From: Kordiimonadaceae bacterium
GTDB lineage: Bacteria; Pseudomonadota; Alphaproteobacteria; Sphingomonadales; Emcibacteraceae
Assembly (NCBI GenBank): GCA_024236295.1
Contig: JACKKT010000004.1
Coordinates: forward strand, 1 to 64,000
Length of the DNA: 64,000 nucleotides
Direction of reading: 5' to 3'
A model generated the notes under the pieces. It was not told where the DNA came from. It searched no databases and worked only from the letters and a program-made list of their open reading frames with translations. Both the position numbers and the translations under genes were made by a program. Shown piece by piece: positions 1 through 8,824 of this stretch. How positions within the stretch are numbered: position 1 is the first letter of the stretch; each line of letters opens with the position of its first letter.

Positions 1-400
1 ATATTTTTTCTTCTGCGCCCATTGCCGTAAAAAGAGGGTCAATGGTTAGTAATCCGACAACTGTAAAAGTAAGTGAAAGAATAACAGTAAAAAGAAGCGT
101 GTTGGTTGCCAGACATTTGATTTCTTCGTCATCCTTGTTACCAGCAGCCCTTGCAAGAACAGAAGATATGCCAGCACTGAGACCAATTGATGCAGAAATA
201 ACAATCATCGCCATTCGGGAAATAAATCCCATAGCAGCCAGCTCATCCGTGCCGAGTTTGCCAATATAGAATAGGTCGACAAAAGTAAACGACATGTTTG
301 CCATTAGCCCGATAACCATAGGCAGGGCCATTCTAATTAGATGTTTATGAACAGGACCGGTCGTAAGGTCTACTCTAGGCGAATTTTTTGCTGTAGCCAT
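1..400 (-). CDS. MATE family efflux transporter, N-terminal part (cut by window start)
   Basis: The reverse strand from the ATG at 398-400 reads MATAKNSPRVDLTTGPV and continues in frame to base 1, giving about 133 residues. It has the opening of a MATE/NorM-type Na+/H+-driven multidrug or metabolite exporter: a short cytosolic N-terminus with the TTGPVHKHLIRMALPM type helix, then FVDLFYIGKLGTDELAAMGF, the hallmark of TM1-TM2 of the family, then two more hydrophobic helices. The remaining eight or so helices lie outside the window. It is divergent from yaaA with a 177-base gap. Family assignment is firm; the substrate is unknown. Confidence 0.88.
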   Translation of the reverse strand, partial: MATAKNSPRVDLTTGPVHKHLIRMALPMVIGLMANMSFTFVDLFYIGKLGTDELAAMGFISRMAMIVISASIGLSAGISSVLARAAGNKDDEEIKCLATNTLLFTVILSLTFTVVGLLTIDPLFTAMGAEEKI

Positions 401-577
401 TAATCTGTAAAGTCCTGATAAACTTGTGAGTATTGTTACTCTAAATGGGACTATATTTAAATGAAGTCAATAGGGCAGCGATAAAATAAAATATACTGTA
501 AAAATCCGGTGAGTATGTTATTTGTAGGGTGGAATTGATATTTTTTAGAAGAGTTATAAACAGGAAATTAAAATAAG

Positions 578-1351
578 ATGATTGTTGTCGTATCGCCCGC
601 AAAGAAATTGGATTTTGAAAGTGATGAAGTAAAGCCAAACTGGTCGGTTCCCGATTATCTGGATCAAAGTGAAACACTCATCAATGCTGCCAGAAAAATG
701 AGCCGGAAGAAAATAGCCAATATCATGAATTTAAGTGATGCGCTTGCTGATCTTAATTATGAACGATACCGGGATTTTTCAACGCCCTTCACCCTGACCA
801 ATTCACGTCAGGCTATTCTTGCGTTTAAAGGGGATACATATGTCGGGCTTGATGCAGAGACATTATCGGAAGAAGACCTGAACTATGCACAGGATCATTT
901 AAGAATTTTATCCGGTCTTTACGGCATGCTTCGTCCGCTAGATCTGATGCAGGCTTACAGGCTTGAAATGGGTTGTGGAATTAAAATTCCAAGACGGCGT
1001 AATTTATATGATTTCTGGGGCGATCGTCTGACGGACGGACTTAACAAATTGATGGAAGATCAGAAAACGGATGTGGTCATCAATTGTGCTTCCAATGAAT
1101 ATTTCAAATCAATCAATAAAAAGAAATTAAAAGGCAGAGTGATTACACCTGTTTTTAAAATAGTCAGGGACGGAATGGCAAAAAGCCCGGGCATGATGGC
1201 TAAACGCGCGCGGGGTCAGATGGCCAGATTTATCATTCAGAAAAAAATTGAAGATCCAAAAGATTTAAAAAAATTCAAGACTGATGGCTATAAATTTATG
1301 CCAGGCCTTTCGAATGAAGAAACAATGGAGTTTCATAAACTTGTGGACTGA
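578..1351 (+). CDS. yaaA: YaaA family peroxide-stress protein (DUF328/UPF0246)
   Basis: The 257-residue product matches YaaA along its full length: the N-terminal MIVVVSPAKKLDF, central YVGLDAETL and LRILSGLYGMLRPLDLMQAYRLEMG, then NLYDFWGDRLT, VINCASNEYFKSI and the C-terminal FMPGLSNEETMEF. In Escherichia coli the protein limits intracellular free iron and DNA damage during hydrogen peroxide stress and has DNA-binding activity. It is cytosolic, with no signal peptide. It starts at ATG 578 after a purine-rich leader and ends five bases before the next gene, so the two are probably cotranscribed. Confidence 0.93.
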   Translation: MIVVVSPAKKLDFESDEVKPNWSVPDYLDQSETLINAARKMSRKKIANIMNLSDALADLNYERYRDFSTPFTLTNSRQAILAFKGDTYVGLDAETLSEEDLNYAQDHLRILSGLYGMLRPLDLMQAYRLEMGCGIKIPRRRNLYDFWGDRLTDGLNKLMEDQKTDVVINCASNEYFKSINKKKLKGRVITPVFKIVRDGMAKSPGMMAKRARGQMARFIIQKKIEDPKDLKKFKTDGYKFMPGLSNEETMEFHKLVD

Positions 1352-1356
1352 TCATC

Positions 1357-2115
1357 GTGATTGAAAGCCCTTTATTTTATGCCGTGGCGGTGGTTGCCGT
1401 CCTCATTGTCGGCATATCAAAAGGCGGCTTCGTCGGTGGTTTCGGTATGCTTGCTGTGCCCATGATGTCTATGATTATTGACCCAAGACAGGCCGCGGCG
1501 ATAATGCTTCCGATTTTATGTGTTATGGATGTTTTTGCGGTTAAGGCATTTTGGGGAAAATGGGACCCGAAGGCGCTGATCAGTCTGGTCCCTGGAGCTG
1601 TGATGGGGATTGTTATTGGTACAATTACTTTTCGATATCTCAATGCGGATATGATCCGAATTATTGTTGGAATTGTTACCATACTATTTGTACTGCAATA
1701 TTATCTGATAGATCGCCGCAGAAAAATTGAGAAGGGTCTTGATTATAATAATGTCAAGGGCGGATTTCTTGGTGCTTTAAGCGGGTTTACCAGCTTTATT
1801 GCCCATGCCGGTGGCGGCCCACTATCCATGTATCTGTTTCCCCTTAAGCTGGATAAAACCATACTGGTGGCGACATCGGTGTTTTTTTTCATTACTGTCA
1901 ATTTTGTAAAGCTCATACCTTATGCATGGCTGGGGCAACTTTCGGGGGATAATCTGCTAACATCACTTGTACTGCTTCCGCTGGCACCGCTGGGGATAAA
2001 ACTTGGCGTTTGGATGCATAATAAGGTATCGACAGAGTTATTTTATAAAATCTGCTATATTGCTCTGCTTTTTACAGGTTTGAAGCTCATATATGATGGA
2101 TCTGGAGGCCTTTAA
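1357..2115 (+). CDS. TauE/SafE family anion permease (probable sulfite/sulfonate exporter)
   Basis: A 252-residue, highly hydrophobic protein with about eight predicted helices. It carries the TauE/SafE signature in both halves: GISKGGFVGGFGMLAVPMM near residues 20-38 and GFTSFIAHAGGGPLSMYLFP near residues 144-163. The family exports sulfite, sulfoacetate or related organosulfur anions across the inner membrane; the substrate here cannot be told. The start is a GTG at 1357, five bases after yaaA stops; no closer ATG preserves the first helix. The 3' end overlaps the convergent DUF1134 gene by four bases. Confidence 0.88.
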   Translation: MIESPLFYAVAVVAVLIVGISKGGFVGGFGMLAVPMMSMIIDPRQAAAIMLPILCVMDVFAVKAFWGKWDPKALISLVPGAVMGIVIGTITFRYLNADMIRIIVGIVTILFVLQYYLIDRRRKIEKGLDYNNVKGGFLGALSGFTSFIAHAGGGPLSMYLFPLKLDKTILVATSVFFFITVNFVKLIPYAWLGQLSGDNLLTSLVLLPLAPLGIKLGVWMHNKVSTELFYKICYIALLFTGLKLIYDGSGGL

Positions 2116-2723
2116 AACGGTATCCAGTCTCGTTCCTTGGTAAAATGAAGGTATCCAAGATTAACCCCGGCCCTTAAGCCAACACCCAGGCGAATGGGGG
2201 CAATAATGATTTCATCAACCTGCTGGTAATTCATGCCGAAACCAGCCACGTAATAAAAACTGCCTTCCACGGCCGGGAAGCGCTGGAACAGCTCCTCAGT
2301 ATCATTCAGGTTATAAACAAGCGCAAAGACACGAGAACCGTTGGCACCGACATCTATACCTATTGATGGGCCTTTCCAGTAGACACGCCTGTCACCCTCA
2401 ATTTTATGGGATAATGTACCATCTCCATAGCGGGCGCCTACAACGAGTGCAGCGCTGGCTTCTGTTCCGATGATATAACCGTTTGGTCTTCCAAGGTCGG
2501 CAAATGCCTTTTCAATCACACTGGCGACGGCTTCCGATCCTTCGCCGAAAAAATCTGAAGCAGCATTAACAATGCTTTCCTTATCATAAGTCGTATCAAC
2601 ATTAGTGCTGTCCATATTTTGTGTAGGAGCAGGCGGTGGCGTCGTCGATTCATTATTTTTGCCACCACAGGCCGTCAGTATCAGCACACATGACAAAATT
2701 ATTAATTTAAAGAAGCGGCGCAT
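2112..2723 (-). CDS. DUF1134 (EipA-like) envelope lipoprotein
   Basis: A 203-residue protein with a lipobox (LTAC, Cys at about residue 19) followed by a Thr/Pro-rich linker and one DUF1134 domain: FFGEGSEAVASVIEKAFADLGRPNGYIIGTEAS, VYWKGPSIGIDVGANGSRVFALVYN, RFPAVEGSFYYVAGFGMNYQQ and IRLGVGLRAGVNLGYLHFT. DUF1134 is almost confined to Alphaproteobacteria; the Brucella member EipA is a small periplasmic beta-barrel needed for envelope integrity. The lipobox points to membrane anchoring, whereas other members are described as soluble periplasmic proteins. Its ATG shares one base with the stop of the DUF2842 gene, so translation is probably coupled. Confidence 0.85.
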   Translation of the reverse strand: MRRFFKLIILSCVLILTACGGKNNESTTPPPAPTQNMDSTNVDTTYDKESIVNAASDFFGEGSEAVASVIEKAFADLGRPNGYIIGTEASAALVVGARYGDGTLSHKIEGDRRVYWKGPSIGIDVGANGSRVFALVYNLNDTEELFQRFPAVEGSFYYVAGFGMNYQQVDEIIIAPIRLGVGLRAGVNLGYLHFTKERDWIPF

Positions 2724-2950
2724 TATTCTTTCCCCGGTGCGTTGGTGCGGTTAATTTTATACATTATTGATTTTGCAGGAAATATCCAGATAATCCCGGC
2801 AATCAGATAACCAATAAGTTCAAGTATAATATGCCCAGAAAAAAAGGCATTAATAAGACGGCTAATCACCAGAATATATATGGTCATTGCAGCAATCATC
2901 AATAGTAACCAAAGCAGTTTTGAAAATTTTGGTGATGACTTTTCAGACAT
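2723..2950 (-). CDS. DUF2842 family small membrane protein
   Basis: A 75-residue protein with two hydrophobic helices (about residues 11-33 and 39-60) and the motif LIGYLIAGIIWIFPAKSIMYKI, which resembles the conserved end of alphaproteobacterial DUF2842 proteins (AGxxWxxP). Function is unknown. It sits between a 45-aa membrane protein and the DUF1134 lipoprotein in a tightly packed minus-strand set, sharing one base with the latter. An AAGGA sequence lies about 14 bases before the ATG. The family assignment is from motif memory only. Confidence 0.65.
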   Translation of the reverse strand: MSEKSSPKFSKLLWLLLMIAAMTIYILVISRLINAFFSGHIILELIGYLIAGIIWIFPAKSIMYKINRTNAPGKE

Positions 2951-2959
2951 TAAATATAC

Positions 2960-3097
2960 TTATATCCTTCCGGTAAAATATATGACCAGATACATTGTGC
3001 CATAGACAACTGTGGAAAAGGCGGCAGCAATTGCCAAAACTTTAAGATGGCGGCCAAGACTATAGAAAATTCGTTTCAGTAAATTGCCATTTTCCAT
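2960..3097 (-). CDS. 45-residue single-pass membrane protein
   Basis: An unrecognised short gene reading MENGNLLKRIFYSLGRHLK followed by a single hydrophobic helix (about residues 20-41) and ending FTGRI. The ATG at 3095-3097 lies three bases after the stop of the Nudix gene, and its own stop is nine bases before the DUF2842 start, so it fits neatly into the operon. The basic N-terminal segment before the helix suggests an N-in orientation. The spacing and absence of any larger ORF make it likely to be real, but no homology is claimed. Confidence 0.55.
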   Translation of the reverse strand: MENGNLLKRIFYSLGRHLKVLAIAAAFSTVVYGTMYLVIYFTGRI

Positions 3098-3100
3098 AAT

Positions 3101-3535
3101 TTATTCTGCTTTTTTTATCTGGGCTGATTTTTTTATTAGCTTAATGGTTTTCGACCATAAGTTATACTCTGTTAACTCATTTAATGAAACCCATTTTGCG
3201 TCAAAAGCATCATCGCCAGCCTTTAAGTCACCTGATTGATAATCGGCTTTATAGTCAATCAGGCTATAATGATATTCAATATTTTTGTCATTGTCTTTTT
3301 TAATGAAGTCGACTGCATCAACCAGCGTAATATTTTTTATTGAAATTGAGGTTTCCTCAAAAACTTCCCGCTTTGCCGTTTCCTTTAGACGCTCACCAAG
3401 TCGTTGTGCGCCACCGGGAATGCTCCATTCGGATGATTTTGGTGGTTTATTGCGGCGGATAAGAAGGACTTGATCATTTTTTAAAACAACAACACCAACA
3501 GCAGTGATTGGACGGGTCGGGTATTCTCTTTTCAT
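3101..3535 (-). CDS. Nudix hydrolase
   Basis: A 144-residue protein with an almost canonical Nudix box, GAQRLGERLKETAKREVFEE (G-x5-E-x7-RE-x-x-EE), preceded by the usual strand VGVVVLKNDQVLLIRR and the WSIPGG turn. Nudix enzymes hydrolyse nucleoside diphosphates linked to another moiety using Mg2+ held by the box glutamates; ADP-ribose or dGTP-type substrates are both possible. The ATG at 3533-3535 (MKREYPTRPI) is chosen because an upstream extension to 3673 would run across the divergent SRAP gene and lacks Nudix sequence. It heads the small envelope operon on this strand. Confidence 0.85.
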   Translation of the reverse strand: MKREYPTRPITAVGVVVLKNDQVLLIRRNKPPKSSEWSIPGGAQRLGERLKETAKREVFEETSISIKNITLVDAVDFIKKDNDKNIEYHYSLIDYKADYQSGDLKAGDDAFDAKWVSLNELTEYNLWSKTIKLIKKSAQIKKAE

Positions 3536-3588
3536 TGGGGACTTTTCATATATTATAGTTTCCGGATTAATTATAACGTGATTGGGCC

Positions 3589-4320
3589 ATGTGTGGAAGA
3601 TATTCATTAACCAGCGATACATATAGCAATTATATTGAATTTCTTGATATGGGATATCCATTCCAGGTTCCATCCCGCTTTAACATTGCGCCAAGCCAGC
3701 CTGTCCCGGTTATCCGGCTTAAAGGATCGGATCAGGATCAGGCAATTATTCCAAATGCGGCGTTGCCAGCAAAAGAAGGGGTATTGATGCGATGGGGGCT
3801 TATACCGCATTTTGCCAAGGAAATAAAAACTGACCGTCCACTAATTAATGCAAGATCTGAAACCATTGCCGACAAACCTTCCTTCAGGGGACCGTTTAGG
3901 CGACGAAAATGCCTTGTACCGGCAGATGGTTTTTACGAATGGAAACGCGATGGGTCTTCGCCGGTCCCGCATTATATTCACCTTCCTGGCCGAAAACCAT
4001 TTACTTTTGCCGGAATTTGGGAAGCATGGACGGGTCCCGCTGGTGAAGACTGGCTTGAAACAGTCTCGCTTGTGACAAAACCGGCCAATGGTGTGGTCAA
4101 AAAAATTCATCACCGCTCACCGGTTATTGTGGAACCGGAAGATCATGATCTTTGGTTACGTCCAGCCGATCCGCCGGATCGAGATATTTTTTCTAAGATG
4201 TCTACGACGAGTGACGAGCAATTCGAAATGTATGAGGTCAGCCCATTTGTCAATAATGCCCGTAACGACAGCGAAGAATGCATTAGGCCGGCAAGCAAAG
4301 ATCAGTTTGTTTTGTTTTGA
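3589..4320 (+). CDS. SRAP domain protein (YedK/HMCES-type abasic-site crosslinking protein)
   Basis: A 243-residue single-domain protein beginning MCGRYSLT, which leaves the catalytic Cys2 at the N-terminus after Met removal. Other active-site elements are the Asn in SRFNIAPSQ and LINARSE, the glutamate in DGFYEWK and the His in HHRSPVI. The family forms a thiazolidine DNA-protein crosslink with abasic sites in single-stranded DNA, shielding them during replication. No LexA box (GTTC-N7-GTTC) is visible in the short divergent leader. The start is fixed by the need for Cys2. It is divergent from the Nudix gene with 53 bases between. Confidence 0.93.
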   Translation: MCGRYSLTSDTYSNYIEFLDMGYPFQVPSRFNIAPSQPVPVIRLKGSDQDQAIIPNAALPAKEGVLMRWGLIPHFAKEIKTDRPLINARSETIADKPSFRGPFRRRKCLVPADGFYEWKRDGSSPVPHYIHLPGRKPFTFAGIWEAWTGPAGEDWLETVSLVTKPANGVVKKIHHRSPVIVEPEDHDLWLRPADPPDRDIFSKMSTTSDEQFEMYEVSPFVNNARNDSEECIRPASKDQFVLF

Positions 4321-4752
4321 ATTTAAGTGGTCAGCTTCATTTTTATTTCCACATTTAACTAGAAAAGACTTTTCTGTCTCAGGCTAATAAAATTTAGGTA
4401 TCAACTATTGTTAGTGGATATTATTTTTATACAATTATAACTATATATTAAATTTATATAATTATAGTAATTTTTGAATTTGTAAATTTGATGCAAAAAT
4501 AAATTGAAATTTAATTTATTATTTTATAACATATCTGTTATTATATAACATACCAATAAAATCAACATTAATTATATCTTTGGGGATACAAATGAGCAGG
4601 ATTCAAATTGTCAATGTCATTACAGTACTTAATTCAATTTCAACATTCTATAAGTAACTGATTTGATAAACGAATATGTTAATAGCTAATTTAATTCCAT
4701 TGCACTGGATGACAAATAATTGCCTATTGTTTTTGAATAAATGGGCTTTTAA
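4321..4752. other. 432-base AT-rich intergenic region
   Basis: This is the only gene-free stretch above 300 bases. It is strikingly AT-rich (mostly A/T between 4385 and 4585) and contains a 16-base inverted repeat at 4526. A 21-codon reading frame from the ATG at 4591 follows a GGGG stretch but has no coding support. No tRNA, terminator with a GC stem or mobile-element end is visible. It probably contains the promoter and regulatory region of the TPR-sulfotransferase gene. Confidence 0.6.
4526..4541. promoter_or_regulatory. Perfect inverted repeat, possible operator
   Basis: ATAACA-TATC-TGTTAT is a perfect six-base-arm inverted repeat about 210 bases before the TPR-sulfotransferase start, and a further copy of ATAACA follows nearby. 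In such AT-rich DNA some palindromes are expected by chance, so binding by a regulator is only a possibility. Confidence 0.25.
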
Positions 4753-6891
4753 ATGAATAGAGCAGAAAAACGTCGCCAGAAAAAAATTGCTTTAAAAGCA
4801 ACAAGGAAATCTCAAAATAAGATTAATTTCTTAAGTCAACCTACCTTAAGTATGGCCATGCAACACCACACGTCAGGGCGTTTATCCGATGCAGAAAAAT
4901 TATACAAACTAATTTTGAAGGCCGACCCAAATCATTCTGAAACACTATATTTACTTGGCACCATAGGATTGCAGACGGGGAAATTTCAGAAAGCGGTAGA
5001 ATTTATTTCTAAAGCTATTGAAGTAAATCCGAATATTTCGGAGTATTATTCCAATCTAGGGTTGGCACAACAGGAACTTAAAAAATTTGATGATGCCATT
5101 ACAAGTTATGATATAGCAATAAGTTTAAATCCTGATTATGCAAAAGCTTTTTCTAACAAAGGAACTGTTCTTAAAGAGCTAGGAAAATTGCATGAGGCAA
5201 TTGCCAGTTATGATAAAGCAATTAGTATTATTCCGGACTATGCTGAAGCTTATTTCAATCGGGGCATTGTTTTAAAAGAACTTGGCAGAATTGAAGAAGC
5301 GCTTGAAAGTTATGAAGAAGCTATTTCAATAAATCCAAATATTGCGGAATTTTATTCAAATCGTGGTATTGCATTGCTTGAGCTTAAAAAAACTTATGAA
5401 GCAGTGGTTAGCTATGATAAGTCTATAAGTATTAAACCTGATTATGCTGAAGCATATTTCAACCGCGGTATTGCTTTAAAAGAGCTAGGAGACCTTGAAG
5501 CAGCGATTGCCAGTTATGACAAAGCTGTCAAAATTAAGCCTGACTATGCGCAGGCCCATAATAATTTAGGTAATATAATCAAGGAAAAAGGAAATTTTGA
5601 AGACGCTATTCTCAACTATAGAAAAGCATTATTACTTAAGCCAGATTTTATTGATGCTCAATTAAACCTGAGTAAGTCTTTGGCTGAGAAGGGTGAATTA
5701 AAAGAAGCCGAGCTTTCAATTAGAAAAGTATTGTCCCTTTATCCAGAGCATGCAGAAGCTTACCAAATTCTTGCAAAATTAAAAATATTTACTGAAATTG
5801 ATGAAGATATAAAATCTATGGCAAGTATTTTTGCCAAAAGTGATTTACGTGATCAAGAGCGAATATATATGGGGTTTGCTTTGGGTAAGGCTTATGAGGA
5901 TTTAAAACAATATGAATTGTCATTTGAGAAGTATAGTGTTGCAAATTATTTGCAGCGACAAAGTAAAGAATATTCAATTGAAAAAAAGCGGGTAAATTTT
6001 AAGAACATTAAACAAACGTTTAATCCATCTTTTATGAAGTCTTTTGAAAATGAGGGCTATTATGAAAAAACGCCAATATTCATTCTGGGTATGCCACGCT
6101 CTGGTACAAGTCTTGTTGAACAAATACTAGATTCCCATCCGGAAATATATGGAGCGGGTGAAATTGATTTATTCTATAATCTTGCAATGTCTGAATTTTA
6201 TAAAAATCCTGATTTAATAAAGACAATAAACAAAAAAGATGTCAATGCTTCGGTTTATAATGATATTGGCAATAAATATTGTGAAAAGTTAAAAAAACTA
6301 GCCCCAAATAGCCGTTTTATTACTGATAAACAGCCCTTTAATTTCTTACATATTGGTTTGATCAGACTGTCATTACCCAATGCGAAAATAATTCATTGCA
6401 AACGTCGCCCTGAAGATTGTTGTTTATCTCTTTTCAAAACCTATTTTCCTGCAGATGTAATGGGGTTCTCATATAATTTGAAAGACCTGGGAGAATATCA
6501 CACTCTATATCAAGAGCTTATGGATCATTGGCATAAAGTGATACCTGGCCAGATATTTGAAATTAATTATGAGGATTTAATAACTGAACAGGAAGTTTCT
6601 ACTCGCAGACTCCTTGATTATTGCGGAGTGGACTGGAATGATCGCTGCCTCGAATTTCATAATTCCGGACGTCCTGTCAAAACGGCAAGTGTGGTTCAGG
6701 TCCGTCAGCCTATTAATAATTTATCTGTGCAAAAATGGAAACATTATGAAAAATTTCTCAAACAATTGCTTGAGGCCTTGAACCCCAACTTCGAAAATTT
6801 TCAAAATAATTTTTCTACCATAGAAAACTCCGGAATCGGAAAAAATAATAACCCGCAGGTCTATGCTGTTTCTAATAAATTTGCCTCTTAA
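4753..6891 (+). CDS. TPR-repeat sulfotransferase
   Basis: A 712-residue cytosolic protein. After a basic N-terminus (MNRAEKRRQKKIALKATRK) come about nine 34-residue TPR units spanning roughly residues 31-336, several nearly identical (AxASYDKAISIxPDYAEAYFNRG). A C-terminal sulfotransferase domain follows, with the PAPS 5'-phosphosulfate loop FILGMPRSGTSLVEQIL near residue 443 and the 3'-phosphate-binding segment IIHCKRRPEDCCLSLFKTYF about 110 residues later. TPR-sulfotransferases of this type are common in marine Alphaproteobacteria; the TPR part presumably holds a protein or glycan acceptor. It is clearly more AT-rich than its neighbours and flanked by an AT-rich gap, which suggests acquisition. 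The acceptor is unknown. Confidence 0.9.
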   Translation: MNRAEKRRQKKIALKATRKSQNKINFLSQPTLSMAMQHHTSGRLSDAEKLYKLILKADPNHSETLYLLGTIGLQTGKFQKAVEFISKAIEVNPNISEYYSNLGLAQQELKKFDDAITSYDIAISLNPDYAKAFSNKGTVLKELGKLHEAIASYDKAISIIPDYAEAYFNRGIVLKELGRIEEALESYEEAISINPNIAEFYSNRGIALLELKKTYEAVVSYDKSISIKPDYAEAYFNRGIALKELGDLEAAIASYDKAVKIKPDYAQAHNNLGNIIKEKGNFEDAILNYRKALLLKPDFIDAQLNLSKSLAEKGELKEAELSIRKVLSLYPEHAEAYQILAKLKIFTEIDEDIKSMASIFAKSDLRDQERIYMGFALGKAYEDLKQYELSFEKYSVANYLQRQSKEYSIEKKRVNFKNIKQTFNPSFMKSFENEGYYEKTPIFILGMPRSGTSLVEQILDSHPEIYGAGEIDLFYNLAMSEFYKNPDLIKTINKKDVNASVYNDIGNKYCEKLKKLAPNSRFITDKQPFNFLHIGLIRLSLPNAKIIHCKRRPEDCCLSLFKTYFPADVMGFSYNLKDLGEYHTLYQELMDHWHKVIPGQIFEINYEDLITEQEVSTRRLLDYCGVDWNDRCLEFHNSGRPVKTASVVQVRQPINNLSVQKWKHYEKFLKQLLEALNPNFENFQNNFSTIENSGIGKNNNPQVYAVSNKFAS

Positions 6892-6933
6892 AGAAATTGT
6901 ATAAATATTCACTATCCACAAATTTTCTGATTT

Positions 6934-8664
6934 TTAATTTGCGTCTGGATTAACATAAACTGATTTACCACCAAACAGAGTAATCAGGACTTTTGTATCA
7001 GAGATCTGGTCCGGGTTAATTTCAAACATATTCTGGTTGAGAACGACAAGGTCAGCAAGTTTGCCAACTTCAATTGATCCGGTTTTGTCATCCTGTTTAT
7101 TAACAAAGGCAGCATTGATGGTAAAAGCGTCAATCGCTGACTGGAGACTAATTCGTTCATTTGGAGTAAATTCCGGATAAGGTTCTCCTAATGCACCAAG
7201 GCGGGTAACTGCTGTTTCAATTTCTAAAAACGGGTTGGCGGTAGATACGGACCAGTCACTACCAAAAGCGATGGTGGCACCGGTTTTCTCAATGCTTCGG
7301 ATCGGATACATCCAGCTTGTCCGTTCTTCACCAATGGCGGGAAGGTTAAGATCCATTATATATTCATCTGCTGCTGCCCAGTATGGTTGAAAATTAGCCA
7401 CTACATCCAGTGCAGCAAAGCGGGGAATATCATCAGGATGAATGACCTGTAAATGGGCAATATGATGTCGATGGCCAAGCGGACCATTCAGGTTACGGGC
7501 ATATTCGATTGCATCAAGGCTCTGGCGGATTGCAGCGTCACCGATTGCATGAAAATGTACCTGAAATCCATCTGCATCAAGTTTAGCCACTGCTTTCTTA
7601 AGCATCTCTGGATCAACCATGGGAATGCCTTTAGTGCCATTGGCTTCCAGATAGGGTTCAAGCATGGCTGCAGTATAATTTTCAAGTACCCCGTCCTGCA
7701 TAATTTTTATGGATGAAGCATCAACAAGGTCGCTGGTAAATTCGTCTCTTAGGCTTTTAAATCCTTCTATCTGTTCGGTGCCTTTGTCCCGTTCCCACCA
7801 CTGAGCTGCGACAACATGTAACGTAAGTTTATTTTCTTTTTCCAGGGCGGCATAGGTTTCAAAATCCGGGCGATCAACCGAGGCATCCTGAATAGAGGTA
7901 ATACCGTATGAATGGAGCATATTGATTGTGTACTCTAACCCGGCAATTCTCTTTTCCAGTGAAGGTGGCGGCACAAATTTCTGTAATAGGGACATGGCTC
8001 CTTCCTGAAGACTTCCGACAAGTTCCCCTGTTTCCGGGTCACGGTCAATAATGCCGTCTACCGGATCAGGGGTATCTTTTGTAATGCCGGCAATTTCAAG
8101 GGCAAGGCTATTTGCCCATCCGCTGTGACCATCACGTGAAGTCAGATAGACTGGACGATCGGGAACGAGTTCATCCAGAATTTTTTTACTTGGTGCCCCG
8201 CCGGCGCCAAATACGGCCATGGACCAGCCGCCGCCAAGCAGCCAGTCCAGATCAGGATTTTCTTTTGCATAATTGGCAATTACATTTTTATAATCTTCAA
8301 GTGTGACTTGTGCATTCAGATCACAGCTTAAAGCTTCGATCCCGCCCAAAATCGGATGGATATGACTGTCCTGCATCGCAGGCATCATCATACGGCCTTG
8401 CAGATCAATGACTTTTGTGTTGTCACCGATAAATTCTTTAACACCATCATCTGTTCCTACAAACGAAATGCTGTCTCCTTTAATGGCAACGGCTTCCGCC
8501 CAGCTATGGGTTTTATCGACAGTATAAATACGCCCATTTAAATAAACGGTGTCAGCACTTTCTTGGGGACCATTGGAGGATGACTGGCTGCATGAGTTAA
8601 GCGTAAATAGCGCGCAAATTATTGTAAGAAAATAAAAATTAATAAAATTGGTAACTTTAATCAT
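6934..8664 (-). CDS. Amidohydrolase family 3 (YtcJ-like) lipoprotein
   Basis: A 576-residue metal-dependent hydrolase with a lipobox (LNSC, Cys about residue 25) and thus probably attached to the outer membrane or periplasmic face. The TIM-barrel hydrolase core begins with a beta-sandwich strand DTVYLNGRIYTVD, then the metal-binding HxH of MQDSHIHPILGG; later landmarks are FHAIGDAAI, GHRHHIAHLQ and AFGSDWSVS, and the closing VGKLADLVVLNQNMFEI returns to the sandwich. This matches the YtcJ/NfdA-type group acting on amides or N-formyl/N-acyl compounds. Substrate is unknown. It is paralogous to the gene at 45754. Confidence 0.88.
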   Translation of the reverse strand: MIKVTNFINFYFLTIICALFTLNSCSQSSSNGPQESADTVYLNGRIYTVDKTHSWAEAVAIKGDSISFVGTDDGVKEFIGDNTKVIDLQGRMMMPAMQDSHIHPILGGIEALSCDLNAQVTLEDYKNVIANYAKENPDLDWLLGGGWSMAVFGAGGAPSKKILDELVPDRPVYLTSRDGHSGWANSLALEIAGITKDTPDPVDGIIDRDPETGELVGSLQEGAMSLLQKFVPPPSLEKRIAGLEYTINMLHSYGITSIQDASVDRPDFETYAALEKENKLTLHVVAAQWWERDKGTEQIEGFKSLRDEFTSDLVDASSIKIMQDGVLENYTAAMLEPYLEANGTKGIPMVDPEMLKKAVAKLDADGFQVHFHAIGDAAIRQSLDAIEYARNLNGPLGHRHHIAHLQVIHPDDIPRFAALDVVANFQPYWAAADEYIMDLNLPAIGEERTSWMYPIRSIEKTGATIAFGSDWSVSTANPFLEIETAVTRLGALGEPYPEFTPNERISLQSAIDAFTINAAFVNKQDDKTGSIEVGKLADLVVLNQNMFEINPDQISDTKVLITLFGGKSVYVNPDAN

Positions 8665-8824
8665 TTGTGGTCCCCGTCTGTTTTTCTATAAGCTATCACT
8701 GATATTATTAGCATAGCAATAGGACAAATTAGGAAAGATTTATTGATGGTTAATGTATGATGGTAGCAATGATAATATCCGGGTATCATGCTAAAAATGG
8801 AGGTTGATAGATTTTAAGGGAATT

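Noticed and set aside
4591..4656. A 21-codon ORF (MSRIQIVNVITVLNSISTFYK) behind a GGGG stretch in the AT-rich gap
   Set aside because: Too short, no recognisable helix or motif, and such ORFs occur by chance in DNA of this composition.
4843..5760. DNA tandem repeat of about 102 bases as a possible CRISPR-like or satellite array
   Set aside because: The periodicity is the 34-codon TPR unit of a single coding sequence; there are no spacers and identity between units is only partial.
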